DNA from: Bonia amplexicaulis
Taxonomy: Eukaryota; Streptophyta; Magnoliopsida; Poales; Poaceae
NCBI GenBank assembly: GCA_036346245.1
Contig: CM070752.1
Location: forward strand, 13,893,014 to 13,957,013
Length of the DNA: 64,000 nt
Direction: 5' to 3'
Numbering within the stretch: the stretch's first letter is position 1; each line of letters begins with the position of its first letter. Below are positions 23,933 through 36,710 of the stretch, piece after piece. Under the pieces are notes generated by a model. The model was given only the letters and a program-made list of their open reading frames with translations. It had not been told where the DNA came from and did no database searches. The translations under genes and the position numbers were made by a program.

Positions 23933-25146
23933 GTCTAAGGATGCTTGTACTTGTATGGCATGCTGTGTGAAAATGACATGTCATTTGGGATGAGAAAGCA
24001 AGAGATTCTTTGTGGGAGAAAGAGCGTGCAGCATATTAATTGCATTTTTCTATTGTAGTTATTGACAGTGTAAGACCCACTCAACGACACGTGGATTTAG
24101 AGGAAATTCTGTGAGATTTCTGCGTTCAAAACAGGTTCTAAGGACGAATCTAATGGCATTCAAAGGGAGAAGTGCAATCAGGCTTCTTTGTGCAACTATA
24201 TGACCACACAATTGTGTAAGAGAAGGTAATGAATAGCTCTTGTACCTAGTTGGTATTCTCTTATAAAACCTTTCGTATAATGAACGCACATGTGTCTTTT
24301 GGAATTGTGTTTCCCCCCATTTTTAGGTTAGGCTTAGTTTCAAAGGAATTTCAACGTGGGGCGTATTTTCCATTTCATTCCAAGGGAGGTAGGTTATTAG
24401 TTGAGTGCACCACGACGAGAATGATAGAAGAGGAGCGAGCGGCGTATAGCGGTATAGGTATTAGCATTGGCCGACTTAGAACTAAAATGTAGCTAAGACG
24501 GACTTATAAGTGTGAAACAAATAGTATTAACTAAAATCAAAATAATTTATGATCAAACTACGTTGCAATCCGAGATTTCATGTGTTTTATTGTTGTCTTT
24601 CCTAACTGCTACATAAGTATTCATTCGGTTTATTGGCCTCTCTTGGCATACAGAACTATAAATGATAACTGATATGCAAATTAACACCAGAAGGAGATCA
24701 ATGAAATACAACAATCCTCAATGCTAGAGAATTTGGAAGGGTTACATGAGATCAACCAAAAATTGGCTAGCAGACAGTAGGGAATATTAAAAAAAAATAA
24801 TGCTTCAGTTATATAAAAAGAAACATTAAGAATAAGAAATTTTGAGCAATTAGGTGAAATGCAGTAATCAACAAGAGTTACTAGTTTGTACCTTGCATTG
24901 CACATCCATGCCCTTGCTCTTATACTCAACACACAGACATCTCTTGAATTAATCGATGTACCTGAGAAATTCAAAATAGAGTAGTCTTACTGCCGGTTCT
25001 AATAAACAGTTGAGTTCAAAAATAGAAAACATTCACTTTAGCTGAGATACAGCCAACCCCTTTTGAGTTTGCATTTAGTTATATCCTATAGGCAGCATTT
25101 TGAAACAAATTAGCGTCCTTCTATATTATCTAGAGAAAGTTATTAT
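23933..25146. other. Intergenic DNA, no gene recognised
   Basis: AT-rich sequence with short open frames on both strands and no recognisable domains. Confidence 0.4.
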
Positions 25147-25859
25147 TGTGGCTACGGGCCAAATAGTAGAATGGGGGACAAGTAGTGTGTGTGTGAGAAA
25201 TGAGCATAGAACTAGGGAGCTAGAGAGAGCCAACGACAGGAGAGAGGGTACTCGTGTATGAAATGAGTGGATCTGCCCTTCCTCATACCCCTCTTAGGGG
25301 TTTATATACATGAATGGGGTTCCGATTCTACCCATTAATAATTACAGAAGGTGATGGTACATGGTACATTTCTCTGTACTATTAGGCCTACTACATATTG
25401 GGCCATTTCCATGACCCAGTCATGAGGGTTGGGCCACCATACAACAGTACTCCCTCGAAAGCAAGTGTAGAGATCCCGATGGATGAGTTGATGTGACCAA
25501 CTATCCTAGCCCCCTCCCCAACCAGCAAGCATGGAGGTCCCGGTAAGCGAGCTGATGCAATTGGTAGCTCCAGCCCCTCCGACGCCGAGGCTGCGGTCGT
25601 GTCGTTGAGGTTCTATTTTGACATGGGCGACACATAAATGCAGAGTCGTGGATCGGGCTGCCCCTCCGAGGCAATGTCTATGAGCAGGGCGGCAAAGTCT
25701 CGTGACGCAGCCGAAAACGTCCCATCAAGGCCAAGCTTTCAAGGCGGAGTTGTGGGTCAGGCCGCCCCTCCAAGACGATGCCTACGAGGAGGGTGGTGAA
25801 GTCTCGCGATGCAGCCGAAGGCGCCCCGTCGAGGTGGAGCTTTCAAAGCAGAGTCGTCG

Positions 25860-26880
25860 GAGTGTCGGCCACAAAGTGGTCGGATGAAGTCCTAACCGCG
25901 AGACGACGTGACAGTCTCAACCACAAGGTGGTTGGACTAAGTCATGACCGCGAGGCGATCGGACAACGTGTTTACGACCACAAGGTGGTCGGATGAAGTC
26001 ACGACCGTGAGGCGTCGGACGAAGTCTCAACTGCGAGGCGGTCGGACGAAGTGCCCACGACCACGAGCTGGTCGGATGAGGTCATGACTACGAGGCGTTG
26101 GACAAAATCTCAACCGCGAGACGGTCGAACGAAGTCACGACCACGAGGAGGTCAAATGAGGTCGCGACCGTGAGACGGTCGGACCAAACGTCAACGACCA
26201 CGAGGTGATAGAATGAGATCATGACCGCGAGGCGGTCAGATGAAGCATTAACGACCATAAGGCGGTCGGACAAAGCGTCTACAACCATGACCTGGTCGGG
26301 CGAGGTCATGACCGTAATGCGTCGGGCGAAGTCTTGACCGCGAGACGGTCGAATAAAGTCATGACCGCGAGGAGGTTCGATGGGGTCGCGACGGCGAGGC
26401 GGTCGGACAAAGCATCAACGACCACGAGGTGATCGGACGAGATCACGATCGTGAGGTGGTCGGACAAAGCGTCAATGACTACGAGACGGTCGGATGAAGC
26501 ATCTACGACCATGAGGTGGTCGGAAAAGCATCTATAATCACGAGGTGGTCGGATGAAGTCACAACTGTGAGGCGTCAGACAAAGTCTCGACTGCGAGCTG
26601 GTTTGATGAGGTCACAATAGTGAGGCGTCAGACAAAGTCTCGACTGCAAGATGGTTAGACGAAGTCACGACCGCGAGGAGGTCGGACAAGATCGCAATCG
26701 TGAGACAGTCGGACTAAGCGTCAACGACCATGAGGTGGTCGGACAAAGCGTCAACAACCATGAGGTGGTCAGATGAAGCATCTTTGACCATGAGGTAGGC
26801 GGACGAGGTCATGACCGTGGGACGGCTGGACGAAGTCACACCCACGAGGTGGTCGAATGAAGTGTCATCCGCGAGATGAA
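25860..26880 (+). repeat. Hairpin-forming minisatellite (about 30-bp unit)
   Basis: Roughly 30 degenerate units of about 30 bp follow the plan 'GACCAC-GAG-GTGGTC-GGACGAAGTC'. The first 15 bases form a 6-bp stem with a 3-base loop. Perfect stems occur in several forms: GACCAC/GTGGTC, AACCAC/GTGGTT (25919-25933), GACCGC/GCGGTC (26223-26237) and GACCGT/ACGGTC (26166-26180). Many other units have one mismatch or a G-T pair. Confidence 0.8.
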
Positions 26881-26998
26881 GTTCTAATCACGACGAAGCG
26901 CTGAGGCACGTATTTCATCCCGCACCCTTCGGACTTAGGGTCGACAAAGTCGACGGTGAGATGAAAATGTGACGCGCACAGTTCGTCCCCCACCCTTC

Positions 26999-29900
26999 TG
27001 TCAGACCCGGATTTTTCAATCCGAAATCTCCTGTGATTTAATGCACTATTCCCGGATCGAGATAGTGCTCACGCTACGTAAAATGAATATCAAATACATA
27101 CCATGCGGAAGCATAAATAAAATAGTAAACTTACTCATGGGCCGATTAGGCCGAAATCGTAAAATTGCAAAGAGCGGAAGAACGAAGCACACAGTGGGAC
27201 CTTCAGACATGCCCACAGCGACCAACCGGAGGTTCGCGACCTAGCCCTTGACATCTTCATCTTCTTTGTCATCATGACCAATGGTGTTGCTGAGGCGCAG
27301 TGATCTGATTCTTGAGTCTGGATTTGTTGTGAGAGCGAGTGTGAGCACACTAACCACCGTGTTCATGAGCCAATACACAGAATGCAAATATATAGTATGC
27401 ATGGCTTATCAAAGGAAAGGCTCGGGTTGTTTTATTTGCCAGAAATCGCTTTTGGTAGTATTGTTATTATTAAACCATAGTGTTACTACTGCTACCTAAA
27501 ACTTCCCACGGCGATTGCCAAATTGACTCACTCCCCCAAATGCCATAATTGACTTAATTCTCCAAGACACAATTTTCTTACTAAATATCGTCTAAGACTC
27601 CAAACAATGAGTGGCATCATTTAGCTAATCCACCGATCAAACCCTTTATATATATACATTCATTTTGAATCCACCAATGTCTTCACGTATTCCGAATTTA
27701 TACTAGTCCAATCTTGTAATCAATATTCACCAACCCCTATCAATTCCAATGATTCCCTAATAGGATTACTTTTAATCATCGACATCATTCATATCGAACT
27801 TTCTAACAAATCAATCCTTTTCGCTAATGATCCAAAACCATAAATTGCTCTTTCCATAATCACCCTTATTTTCATTATTTATCTCTAACTCATTCATCAA
27901 TACCTCTGCACCAAGAATATCATTAATCTAGTTTAAGCTTCAATTATTATATCTCCAAATTTCCTCAAATTCAAATCATCTATCTAGATCAATTCTCGTT
28001 AATCCCATTAAATCCAACAATTGCCTTTACACTCTTCTAATTCTCCAAAATCATTGATCTAGATTATACTCAGGTAATTATTATTATTCCTCCGATGTAC
28101 CCAAAATTCAATTCATCCTTCCAAGATTTTAATCAAATCCTATCAATCACATTATTACTAACATCTCTCAAGAATTTATATTAGTGTCGTAATCCAACAA
28201 TTTCTTTTGCACACTCTAATCTTCCAAAATCATTTACATCATCTTTCTAACCCATCCATTCATATAGACTCCACCGATTCATTTCTCCTAAACCCTTTTA
28301 ATATTCTCTTTCTATAATCAAGACGAATCCACCAATCATCGTTATGTATTTACCATGCTAGCCATCCACTCTTCTTACGACTCTATTTATCTTCCTATCA
28401 CTCTACTGTAAAAGCGAAGCTTTATCATCGTTTAGCTTTTGAAATATAATACATAGAAACCTCCCGAGACTTAGCGTTTAAACAAAACATAATGTATATG
28501 AGAATGCAATAACGAGAGCGATTGATTCCATCCACCGTTACATGGCATCTCGCACCATATGCTTAATCCTTCAACGTTATAGCCGCTTAACTTATCAGGG
28601 ACGACACCCAGACAACACAAACCGTGGCCTTGCACCGCCCTTCACTTTTTCATTCCCACCGAAATCATTTTGAAACAGAACTATATCTAGTTAAGTTTCC
28701 CATGTCCGCCCTTGACCGTGGGCACGGCTATTCGAATAGTTTTGACTCGCAGAGTTTGTACACTTTCACCACAAGCGATAATCCACTGCTGCCCCACCCG
28801 ATTCCTTGATCGATGGTCAAATAGATTATCACATGACCTGCTCAGATATCTAGTTCCTCTAGTCATCTCACCCTATGGGAAAGCGCCCACTGCGGTGGGT
28901 CCCATACGTTGCACGGATGTTCACCACGGCTACCAAGATTATTCTGCCCACTCCCTCAATGCTAGTACGACTGGTGAACGTCACCCTCCACTCGGTGTCC
29001 CTTTAGGCCTCCTTTGCCCTTGCATAACCACTTCTATCCACTACCGGTGAGATGAGTCGGGGAGTTTCGATACCGCTACTTAGCCAAGTTGTAATTTACG
29101 ACATGTGGTCGCACTGTTTACGTGGGAGATCATGACAAGATTCGGTCCTTAGTATTACCGGCGGTTCTACCACACTCCATATTTGTGCTCCCACCGCACC
29201 ACATACCAAACCCCCAAATCATCCGCCCGGATATTCAAGCAAGTTGAGGTTTTTGGGAGCATAAAATAATCATATCCAACACGAATACCAGTCATTATCA
29301 CCATGACTGCCCAAACCAGTTTCTCATGATTGAAAATGTTGATGATGCTTGGGGCATTTCAGCGCCCCCGAGTATCTATGCAGAACTAAGCATGGCGCAT
29401 AATTAGGGACTTATTTTCGAAAGATTACTACTATAATTTTTGCTAGGGCGACAAGGTTCGCATAATCAATATTCAAAAGGGGTATAATATTAATCAAGGA
29501 AACAATAGGCATATACTAGAATCTTGAATTAAACATGTAGTTGCATATAAAATAATAGCATGCAATTTGATAATTTAAACAAAAGTAATTTGCAGAAAAT
29601 GTAGGTTCAACATGATCAAAGTATTGACTACTTTGGCGCGGTTTCTGCATGTCTTGAGCTCACACACTGCTTTCTCTTGGGCTTCTAGTCTTTATCTTCA
29701 CTTCGCTTCTGATTACGCTTGATCTCTTGATTCTTCAGGACTCCAATTGCTAATTACGTGCTAAACGACTGAACACGAATAAAAGCAAATAACTCAAAAG
29801 ACCCAAGTAAATCCGAATAAATTCATTTTGATCTTTGCTATGAGTTAATGGTGATTTGGGTAATTCGAGGCAAGGCTGGTGGTAGTATACGATGACTCGG

Positions 29901-30012
29901 TCTTTTTATTAATAATCTCTTTTTATTATTTTACATTTATTTAGGAAGTTCCATGAGGTAGGTTAGACCTATGAGTTGGTGTATTTTGTCGGGTGCTAAT
30001 GTTCAGGGCATA

Positions 30013-30059
<47 letters not shown>

Positions 30060-32061
30060 CATATATATATATATACACATATATATACATAAGTAATGTT
30101 TGCAAATTTTAGCTTATCGAGTTAATCTCATAGTTTATGTTTTTAGCATTTTAAGGTGTGATATTTTATGTATTCTTAGTTATCACTAGGCTTAGTTTAA
30201 CTTGAGTTAGGATCTATTTATACGGGTCCTAGCTTGTTGTATATATAATTATGGGCAACGCTTGGTATGCAGCATTTTATGTGACCCTAGTTACTCGTGT
30301 TATTGGTTACATGTTTACTTTAGAGCATTTATATATATGGGTTAGGCCACTTTAATGCCTATTGACCGAGGGCTATTATATTTTGGTACACGATATTAGT
30401 ATAACTTTTAGTTTAGAGGTACTGAAATTACCGACATCGATATTTTATTCCTTCACTTAGCATTTGACATATTTTAATCTTAAGTTGCCTTTGTTATCAT
30501 TTTAGGAGATCATATCTCTAAACAACATTCCTACTAAGCCTTTGGTTAATAAAGATTTAAAATAATTATCCCAGGCATACTATTTTCTGACATATGATGA
30601 TTAACCCATGATTTGGTATTTAAGAAGCTCACTTACGTCCTAAATAAATTTTTGCATCTTTTATCAATAAATATTCAAGCCATATTAATAATTTATCCAA
30701 GATAAAATCTTAAATACTCTTATTCTCATCCTAATTAATTTTGCATTAACTATTGGCTAATCCGTGATTTTCTTTTCTTAATTATTCCTTAATCCGCTTT
30801 TATCGTTGCTTCCAAAGAAATGGGTAAAATCCTAACTCTCTGCGGCCGAGAGATTCGAACGCAGGCGGGTGCGGAGAGAAGCCGCTAGCCAACTCGCCGC
30901 GGTTGTTACCGATAACGAAGGGGCAGAGTACTTAAGCCGAGCAAGAAGAGATCCCAAAGCAGAGGAAACCGGGGTTGGTACGGTCGGCGGTGTCGCCGGC
31001 GATTGGTGGCCAGAGGGGAGTGGGCGACGCCAAATACACAAAGGCTATGCCGAGAGGATGCCGACATGGCTCGACGGGCCCGAGGAGCTTTGAGCGGCCG
31101 GGGCGCGGCGGCTCGGTCGAGGAGGTGCACTGGCGGGCTCGGCTCGGCCGCGAGGAGCTCGGGTTTTGTCTGGTCGTGCGCGGAGCTCCCAAGACGCCAG
31201 TCCTACCGAATTGGTCCGAGGCGGCTTCAATTGGCGGCGAGTGCTTCTACGGGCTTGGGAAGAACGGGGCGCCGAGCTTGTGGGGGCGGGGCTCAATTTC
31301 TTGCAGTGGGAGGAGGGGAGGGCTGCAGGTCGCCCAAAAGCTTGAGCGGGCTTTATAGCCGAAGGAGGGATGCGCTTGCTAGCGGAGGACCCAAGGCGGG
31401 AAGAGCCGGCGGTTTTGCCGGCGCGGGCTCATGAGAGGAGGCGCAGGCTCGGCGGAGGTGCAGAGAGGACTGGACTGGCGGGCATGAGTCGAGTCGAGAG
31501 CGACGAGGAGAAGGAAGAAGGTGACGGCTCGGCCATGAAGCAGAAAAAGAGAGAGAGCTAGGCGAGAGGAGAGAAAAGAAAGAAAGAGGAGGAGGAGCAG
31601 AGCAGCAAGGGTGGGCCCAGAGAGAGGGGGAAAAAAAAAAAGAGAGAGAAAAGGATGGGGCCCACATGGAAGAGAAAAAGGGGAAATTAGAGCCCAAGCA
31701 AAAAATTTAACATCTGGATTTCTAATTTACATTTTATTTTTACTGACATTAGGAAGTATTGTTTGAAGTTTTGCATACATTCAAAATTTTGCATTTTTAA
31801 TTTTTAACTATTTAGATGTGAGCTTTTAAAACTTCTTTAGCCATTGCTTCTCTTTTTCTTTAAGTAAATCGGATTTCAATTTCTTTTATTAACACCAACT
31901 TTGCTTTTAGAGTTGGATATTATTTCTTAATATTTTAATTTGCACACCACAACGCCCGAAAGATTTAAATATTCAAAGGAAATTTTGAATGCCAGAAAAA
32001 TTTAAGAAAAGTTTTAAAAGAAACTTCATAATTTTGGTTATCCAAATTTTGGGATGTTACA
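26999..32061. mobile_element. Nested 5.06-kb insertion, probable solo LTR or gag-pol-less LTR element
   Basis: It starts TGTCAGACCCGG and ends GATGTTACA, so TG...CA ends are present. It is flanked on both sides by the identical 5-bp duplication CCTTC (26994-26998 and 32062-32066), and removing it restores the host repeat unit. The inside has no RT, RNase H or integrase. It holds an AT-rich part (27500-30800, including a TA microsatellite) and a GC-rich part (30830-31600) with overlapping open frames on both strands but no domains. A very long solo LTR of a Ty3/gypsy element is the simplest reading; a deleted element with unresolved LTRs is the alternative. Confidence 0.78.
30015..30096. repeat. 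(TA)n microsatellite
   Basis: About 21 TA dinucleotides followed by a second, shorter imperfect run. Confidence 0.95.
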
Positions 32062-33870
32062 CCTTCGGACTCGACGTCAATGAGTCGGCGACGAGACGAA
32101 ACTACGACGCGTACAGTCCGTCCCCCACCCTTCGGACTCGGGGGTCAATGAAGTCGGCAGCAAGACGAAACTCTAACGCACACGGACCATCCCCCACCTT
32201 TGGACTCGTGGTCAACGAAGGCAGAGGCAAGACGAACCTCTAAGGTGTGTGTTTCGTCCCACGCCATTCAGACTCAGAGTCGACGAAGTCGGCGGCGAGA
32301 CAAAACTCTGGCGCGCGGCTTGTCCCCCACCACGTCAATGACCATGAGGTGGTCGGATGAAGCGTCTATGACCACGAGGTGGGCGAACAAAGCATCTATA
32401 ACTGTGTGGTGGTTGGACGAGGCGTCTACGACCACGAGGTGGTCGAATAGAGCATCAACAACCACGAGGTGGTTGGATGAAGTGTCTATAGCCACAATGT
32501 GGTCGGATTCGGATGAAGCATCTATGACCACGAGGTAGGCAAACGAAGTCACGTCCACGAGGTGATCGGATGAAGTGTCGACCGCGAGATGAAGTTTTGA
32601 GCGCAACGAAGCTCTGAGGCGCGTGTTTCGTCCCACACCATTCGGACTTGGGGTAGATGAAGTCAGCGACGAGACGAAACTGTGACATGCATGACCCATA
32701 CCCCACCCTTCAAACTCGGCATCAACGAAGTCGGCGGTGAGATGAAACTCTAATGGCGCGGCCCATCCCCCACCCTTCAAACTCACGTTGACGAAGTTGG
32801 CGGCAATGAAACTCTAGCGCATGGCCCGTCCCTCACCGTTTGGACTCGCGATCGATGAAGGCGGCGGCGAGACAAAGCTCTAAGGCACGCGTTCCATTTC
32901 GAGCCCTTCAGACTCAGGGTCAACGAAGTCAACAACGGGGCAAAACTCTAGCGCGCAGCCCGCCCCCCACCCTTCGGACTCACGGTTGACGAAGGCGGCA
33001 GATAGACAAATCTCTGAGGTGCGTGTTCTGTCCCGCACCCTTTGGACTCAGAGTCGATGAAGTCGGCGGCGAGACAAAACTGTCGAGCACGGTCCGTCCC
33101 CTACCCTTTGGGTTTGGTGTCAGCGAAGTCGGCGGCGAGACAGAACTATGATGCGCACGGTCCATCCCCCACCCTTCGAACTTACCGTTGACGAAGTCAG
33201 CAGCAAGATAAAACTCTAACGCGTGCGGTCGGTCCCCCACCCTTCAGTCTTAGCGTCGATGAAGTCGGCAGTGAGATGAAGCTGATGCTCGCGGTCTATC
33301 CCCCACCCTTCGGGCTTGGCATCGACGAAGGCAGTTGTGAGATGGAACTATGACATGCGTGATCTGCCCCTACCCTTCCAACTCGCATCGGCGAAGTTGG
33401 AGGCGAGACAAAACTCTGACTCGCGCGGTCCGTCCCGCACCCTTCGGACTTGACACCAATGAAGTCGGCGACGAGACAAAACTCTGATGTGCGTGACCTG
33501 TCCCCCACCTTCGAACTTGGCGTTGACGAAGACGACGGCGAGATGGAACTCCAATGCATGCGGTCCGTCTCCCCACGCTTCGGACTTACGTTGACAAAGT
33601 CAGTGGCGAGACGTAACTATGACGCACGCGGACGTGCGTGGTCCATCCCCCACCCTTCAAACTTGGTGTCGACGAAGTCAGCGGTGAGACGAAACTCTGA
33701 CGCACATGGCTTGTCCCCCACCCTTCAGACTTGGTGTCGACGAAGTCGGTGGCGAGACGAAGCTGATGCGTGCGGTCCGTCCCCCACCCTTCGGGTTGGG
33801 CATTGATGAATACGGCGGCAAGACGAAACTTTGACGCGCGCGGTCCGTCCCCTATCCTTCGGACTCGCAT
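32062..33870 (+). repeat. Satellite-like tandem array, 65-69-bp unit, with a hairpin-repeat block at 32331-32590
   Basis: About two dozen units follow the plan 'cttcggactcg - gtcgacgaagtcggcggcga - gacgaaactctgacgcg - cggtccgtcccccaccc'. The word 'cccacc' falls near 32124, 32193, 32258 and 32326, spacings of 65-69 bp. From 32331 to 32590 the 30-bp hairpin units replace it, reading as a 10-residue repeat such as DEASMTTRWS on the plus strand. Several frames stay open for 80-170 codons because the periods are near multiples of three. These are not genes. Confidence 0.88.
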
Positions 33871-34194
33871 TGACGACTATTGTGACCACGGGCCAAACAG
33901 TAGAACGGGGGACCAGTAGTGTGTATGAGAAATGAGCATAGAACTAGGGAGCTAGAGAGAGCTAACGACAGGAGAGAATGCTCGTGTATGAAATAAGTGG
34001 ATTTTTCCTTCCTCATACCCCTCTTATGGGTTTATATACATGGGTGGGATAGGTTGGGAAATTTCTATTCTACCCCTTAATAATTACAGAAGGTGAGGGT
34101 ACATTGGTACATTCATCTGTACTATTAGGCATATTACATATTAGGTCATTTTCAAAGCTCAGACACGGAGGAGGGTTAAACCACCTCTACAACA

Positions 34195-36710
34195 TCTATG
34201 ATCTATCCAAAGAATACAGTATATTTACAAAATATCTCTATTAGTCTTTCCAACAGAGTACAAGGAATATAACTAAATAAGGCACGTTTTTTTATCTCAA
34301 GATTAACCATATGACAGTATGTGATTGTCCAAGTAGCTTACCCAGTAGTTCCGTAAAACACATGAAGCTAATTCTGATGGTGTAGACGTCTCTGCCCACA
34401 CCACCTTGAAAAGAAATTGAGGGGACTAATGGACAAAACTGAAATTACTTGTAACCAAATAATTTAATGATTTCTATATGATGTATCCACAATTCCACTT
34501 TCCACTTCCAATCTTGTTGGTTCTTTCCTACTAACATGTATTTTGGCAAATAATCCCTCCAAACTCGTTGCGCATAAGAGCAAGATGGAACCTCGATCTC
34601 CGTATACCTTCACTTACTCGCAACACAGAGCCACAAACTATGGATTGGAAGACGAAGGCTAGGGCTTACCAGCGAGGGAACTACCCGGAACCAGCAGCGG
34701 GGCGGAGGAGACGCCCCCTGGCAGCCTGACCACTGCCCGTCTTGGCCTCTAGATCTAGGGTTAGCTCTCGATTTGGAACACGCCTGTGCTCGCTCTTTTT
34801 GCTCGCATCGCATCTCTACTCATGCTGTCATGCACGATACGCCCCCGGGCTCCTGGGCTGGACCAAAGTCACCAAAACCCATATCGTGCGGTCCTCAGAA
34901 ACAAGTCCACAGCCGTCAGGAGCGCTCGTTGTCCGTCACCGTTCTCAGCTCGCTCTAAAGGAAGGGCTGCCGGTGCAGGGTCCGACCGGCGACGGAGCTC
35001 AGGCTGTCCGAGCTCGCCCGAAGGCAGCTATCCGCCCCTGGATATTAGGTACAAAGCCCTGGTAAAGCAAGGATGGGTCGCTGGTGGTGGGACCGGAGCT
35101 CTGACCGACGAGGCGACCCAGACGTTGCTGAGCTGTGCTGTCGCATACCCGGTGTCCTCTCCTCTCGATGTGACCCTTCCTCCCATCTGCCAAACCAACC
35201 GCTTGATTTTGCCCCGCCTAACCGCTGCTTCAGCTTATATATAGAACAAGGCCCGCCGTTGCCCAAGTAAAACTATTCTGATGGCATTTGGAGCATTTGA
35301 GCTTCTCTTGGCTAGAAATGTAATGTACCACTCGTACCAGCTGCTCATAAATGCTAAATTCATAGAGTACTCGTCCTGGAAATCGAGCAAAAACTGGGGC
35401 GTAGATTCCCCTTAACGTCCCGTTCTGGCATTAATGAACACTAACCGCACAATGCAAGGGTTAAGGCCCCGCTCGCACCACACGAATTTAGCTTGGTTTT
35501 TTTATTTCTGGTTTATGTAAATTAAAAGCTATTTAGAATACATTAATTTTTATGTTGGTTTTTTATCTGTTATTCTCTTATTTTTTTTATATTGTCCACG
35601 ACGATATAACAATTTTTTTTATTTTTTCAATTATTCCTAGAAAAACTAGTTAGCCGCTATGGTGCAATTTTAGCTAGAAACATAAGTCGAAAGCTATCTT
35701 AAACACCACCTAAAACCAATGGTTAGCGAGAGGCGAGAAGCGTTTTACTAATCTACCATCGAACACCGGATAGACGGTTGAATGGGTCACTAGCAAAGTC
35801 TCCAGTAGTCCGGTACGATTGGAAACGAGAAATCCGGCCGAGCAAGCCGTCATAACTGCGCAAGGCCCCAACAGCCCGAGATTGGTTAGGAGAGAGCGCA
35901 CGCATTCAATCCGTGGACACCACAAACGTCCACTTGCAAATTAACCATGCTACTCTATGGTTGTTTTTCACCTCGCTGCTGCTGCTGCTGCTGCTGCTGC
36001 TACGTTTCACTTCCAAGCTCCCTGTGCGTGCAGATGCAAGAAACAGCCATAGTAGCATCCTCATCATAGGCTGTACTGACAGGACCAGCAGCAAAAGAGA
36101 TGTAAAACTTGACCCAATAAATTCAGCACCTGCAGAATCAAGTAGGTAAAGCAACAACTTGCGGCCAGTGAAATGATGTGGGAAAACAAGTGTTTCTGTT
36201 GCAGTTAAGGTTCGGATTTTCAGATAAAGTTGGATGGAAGAATCCAACAACCAAGCCTCTTTTGCTCAATCAGATATAATGGATGCTTCAGCTGCGTCCT
36301 TTGCTTTGTTATTTTGATAAGAATATCAAAAGAAGAGTAACTAGATTCTGGATCCAATAGATCGAAAGAGCTTCTGGGTCCAATAGAGAAAAACAAGGGT
36401 AGTATCACTATTACTGTTGTGAAAACGATAAAACAAATTCGGCAGGAAGCAACCTTTCCACATAAGAAGGGGAAGGTTACCGCATCCCATGACCAACAGC
36501 TCTATACAGTGTTTAAAATCCCAGAAAGGAGATCCTAAAGGCAAAACGCTACATTTTACATACAATTATTAGGCAAGGGAAAGCCTAGAAGCACAAGAAT
36601 CTGCACAGAAAGGTAAAAGTTCTACAAAATACTAATCACTCACGAAATACCTCATGTACAGGGAAAACAGGACGATGACAGCAACCATTAGTACGAGAGA
36701 GATCAAGTAG
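34195..36710. other. Intergenic DNA with GC-rich promoter-like patch
   Basis: At 34560-35270 there is GC-rich sequence with overlapping open frames on both strands and a TATA-like 'cttatatatag' at about 35234, but no recognisable product. At 35464-35716 an AT-rich stretch starting GGCCCCGC may be a degenerate MITE. The 3' untranslated region of the SH3P gene lies left of 36711. No gene is supportable. Confidence 0.4.
35975..36001. repeat. (GCT)9 trinucleotide microsatellite
   Basis: Nine GCT units in a row. No surrounding gene is recognised, so this is not a demonstrated polyleucine, polyserine or polyalanine tract. Confidence 0.95.

Larger units (their letters stand above)
25147..34194 (-). 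mobile_element. Non-autonomous LTR element built of tandem repeats, with nested insertion
   Basis: Two direct repeats, 25147-25446 (300 bp) and 33881-34194 (314 bp), are LTRs. On the minus strand they start TGTTGTA and end in CCACA, with a TATA box (TATATAAACCCC) in the middle followed by a CT-rich leader, which sets the orientation. The interior has no gag, protease, RT or integrase. It consists of a hairpin minisatellite (25860-26880 and 32331-32590) and a 65-69-bp tandem array (about 26880-26998 and 32062-33870). A 5.06-kb insertion at 26999-32061 splits it, so the original element was about 4 kb. No convincing primer-binding site or target-site duplication was found. It resembles large non-autonomous (LARD-like) elements. 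Confidence 0.7.

Noticed and set aside
25840..26900. Possible CRISPR-like array because of regularly spaced palindromic repeats
   Set aside because: Plant nuclear context, no unique spacers of constant length, and no cas genes; it is a degenerate minisatellite inside an LTR element.
30869..31697. Overlapping GC-rich open frames on both strands inside the nested insertion
   Set aside because: Open frames on all sides are expected at this GC content, and no recognisable domain or intron-exon pattern was found.
32200..33870. Several open frames of 80-170 codons with repeated peptides
   Set aside because: They result from tandem units whose length is near a multiple of three; both strands are open and no start or domain is consistent.
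34786..35270. Overlapping open frames of up to 152 codons with a TATA-like motif downstream
   Set aside because: No domain in any frame and both strands open; treated as promoter-like or anonymous GC-rich DNA.
35464..35716. Possible GGCCCCG-type MITE
   Set aside because: The left end looks right, but no matching inverted right end or target duplication could be found; left only as a remark in the gene-free entry.
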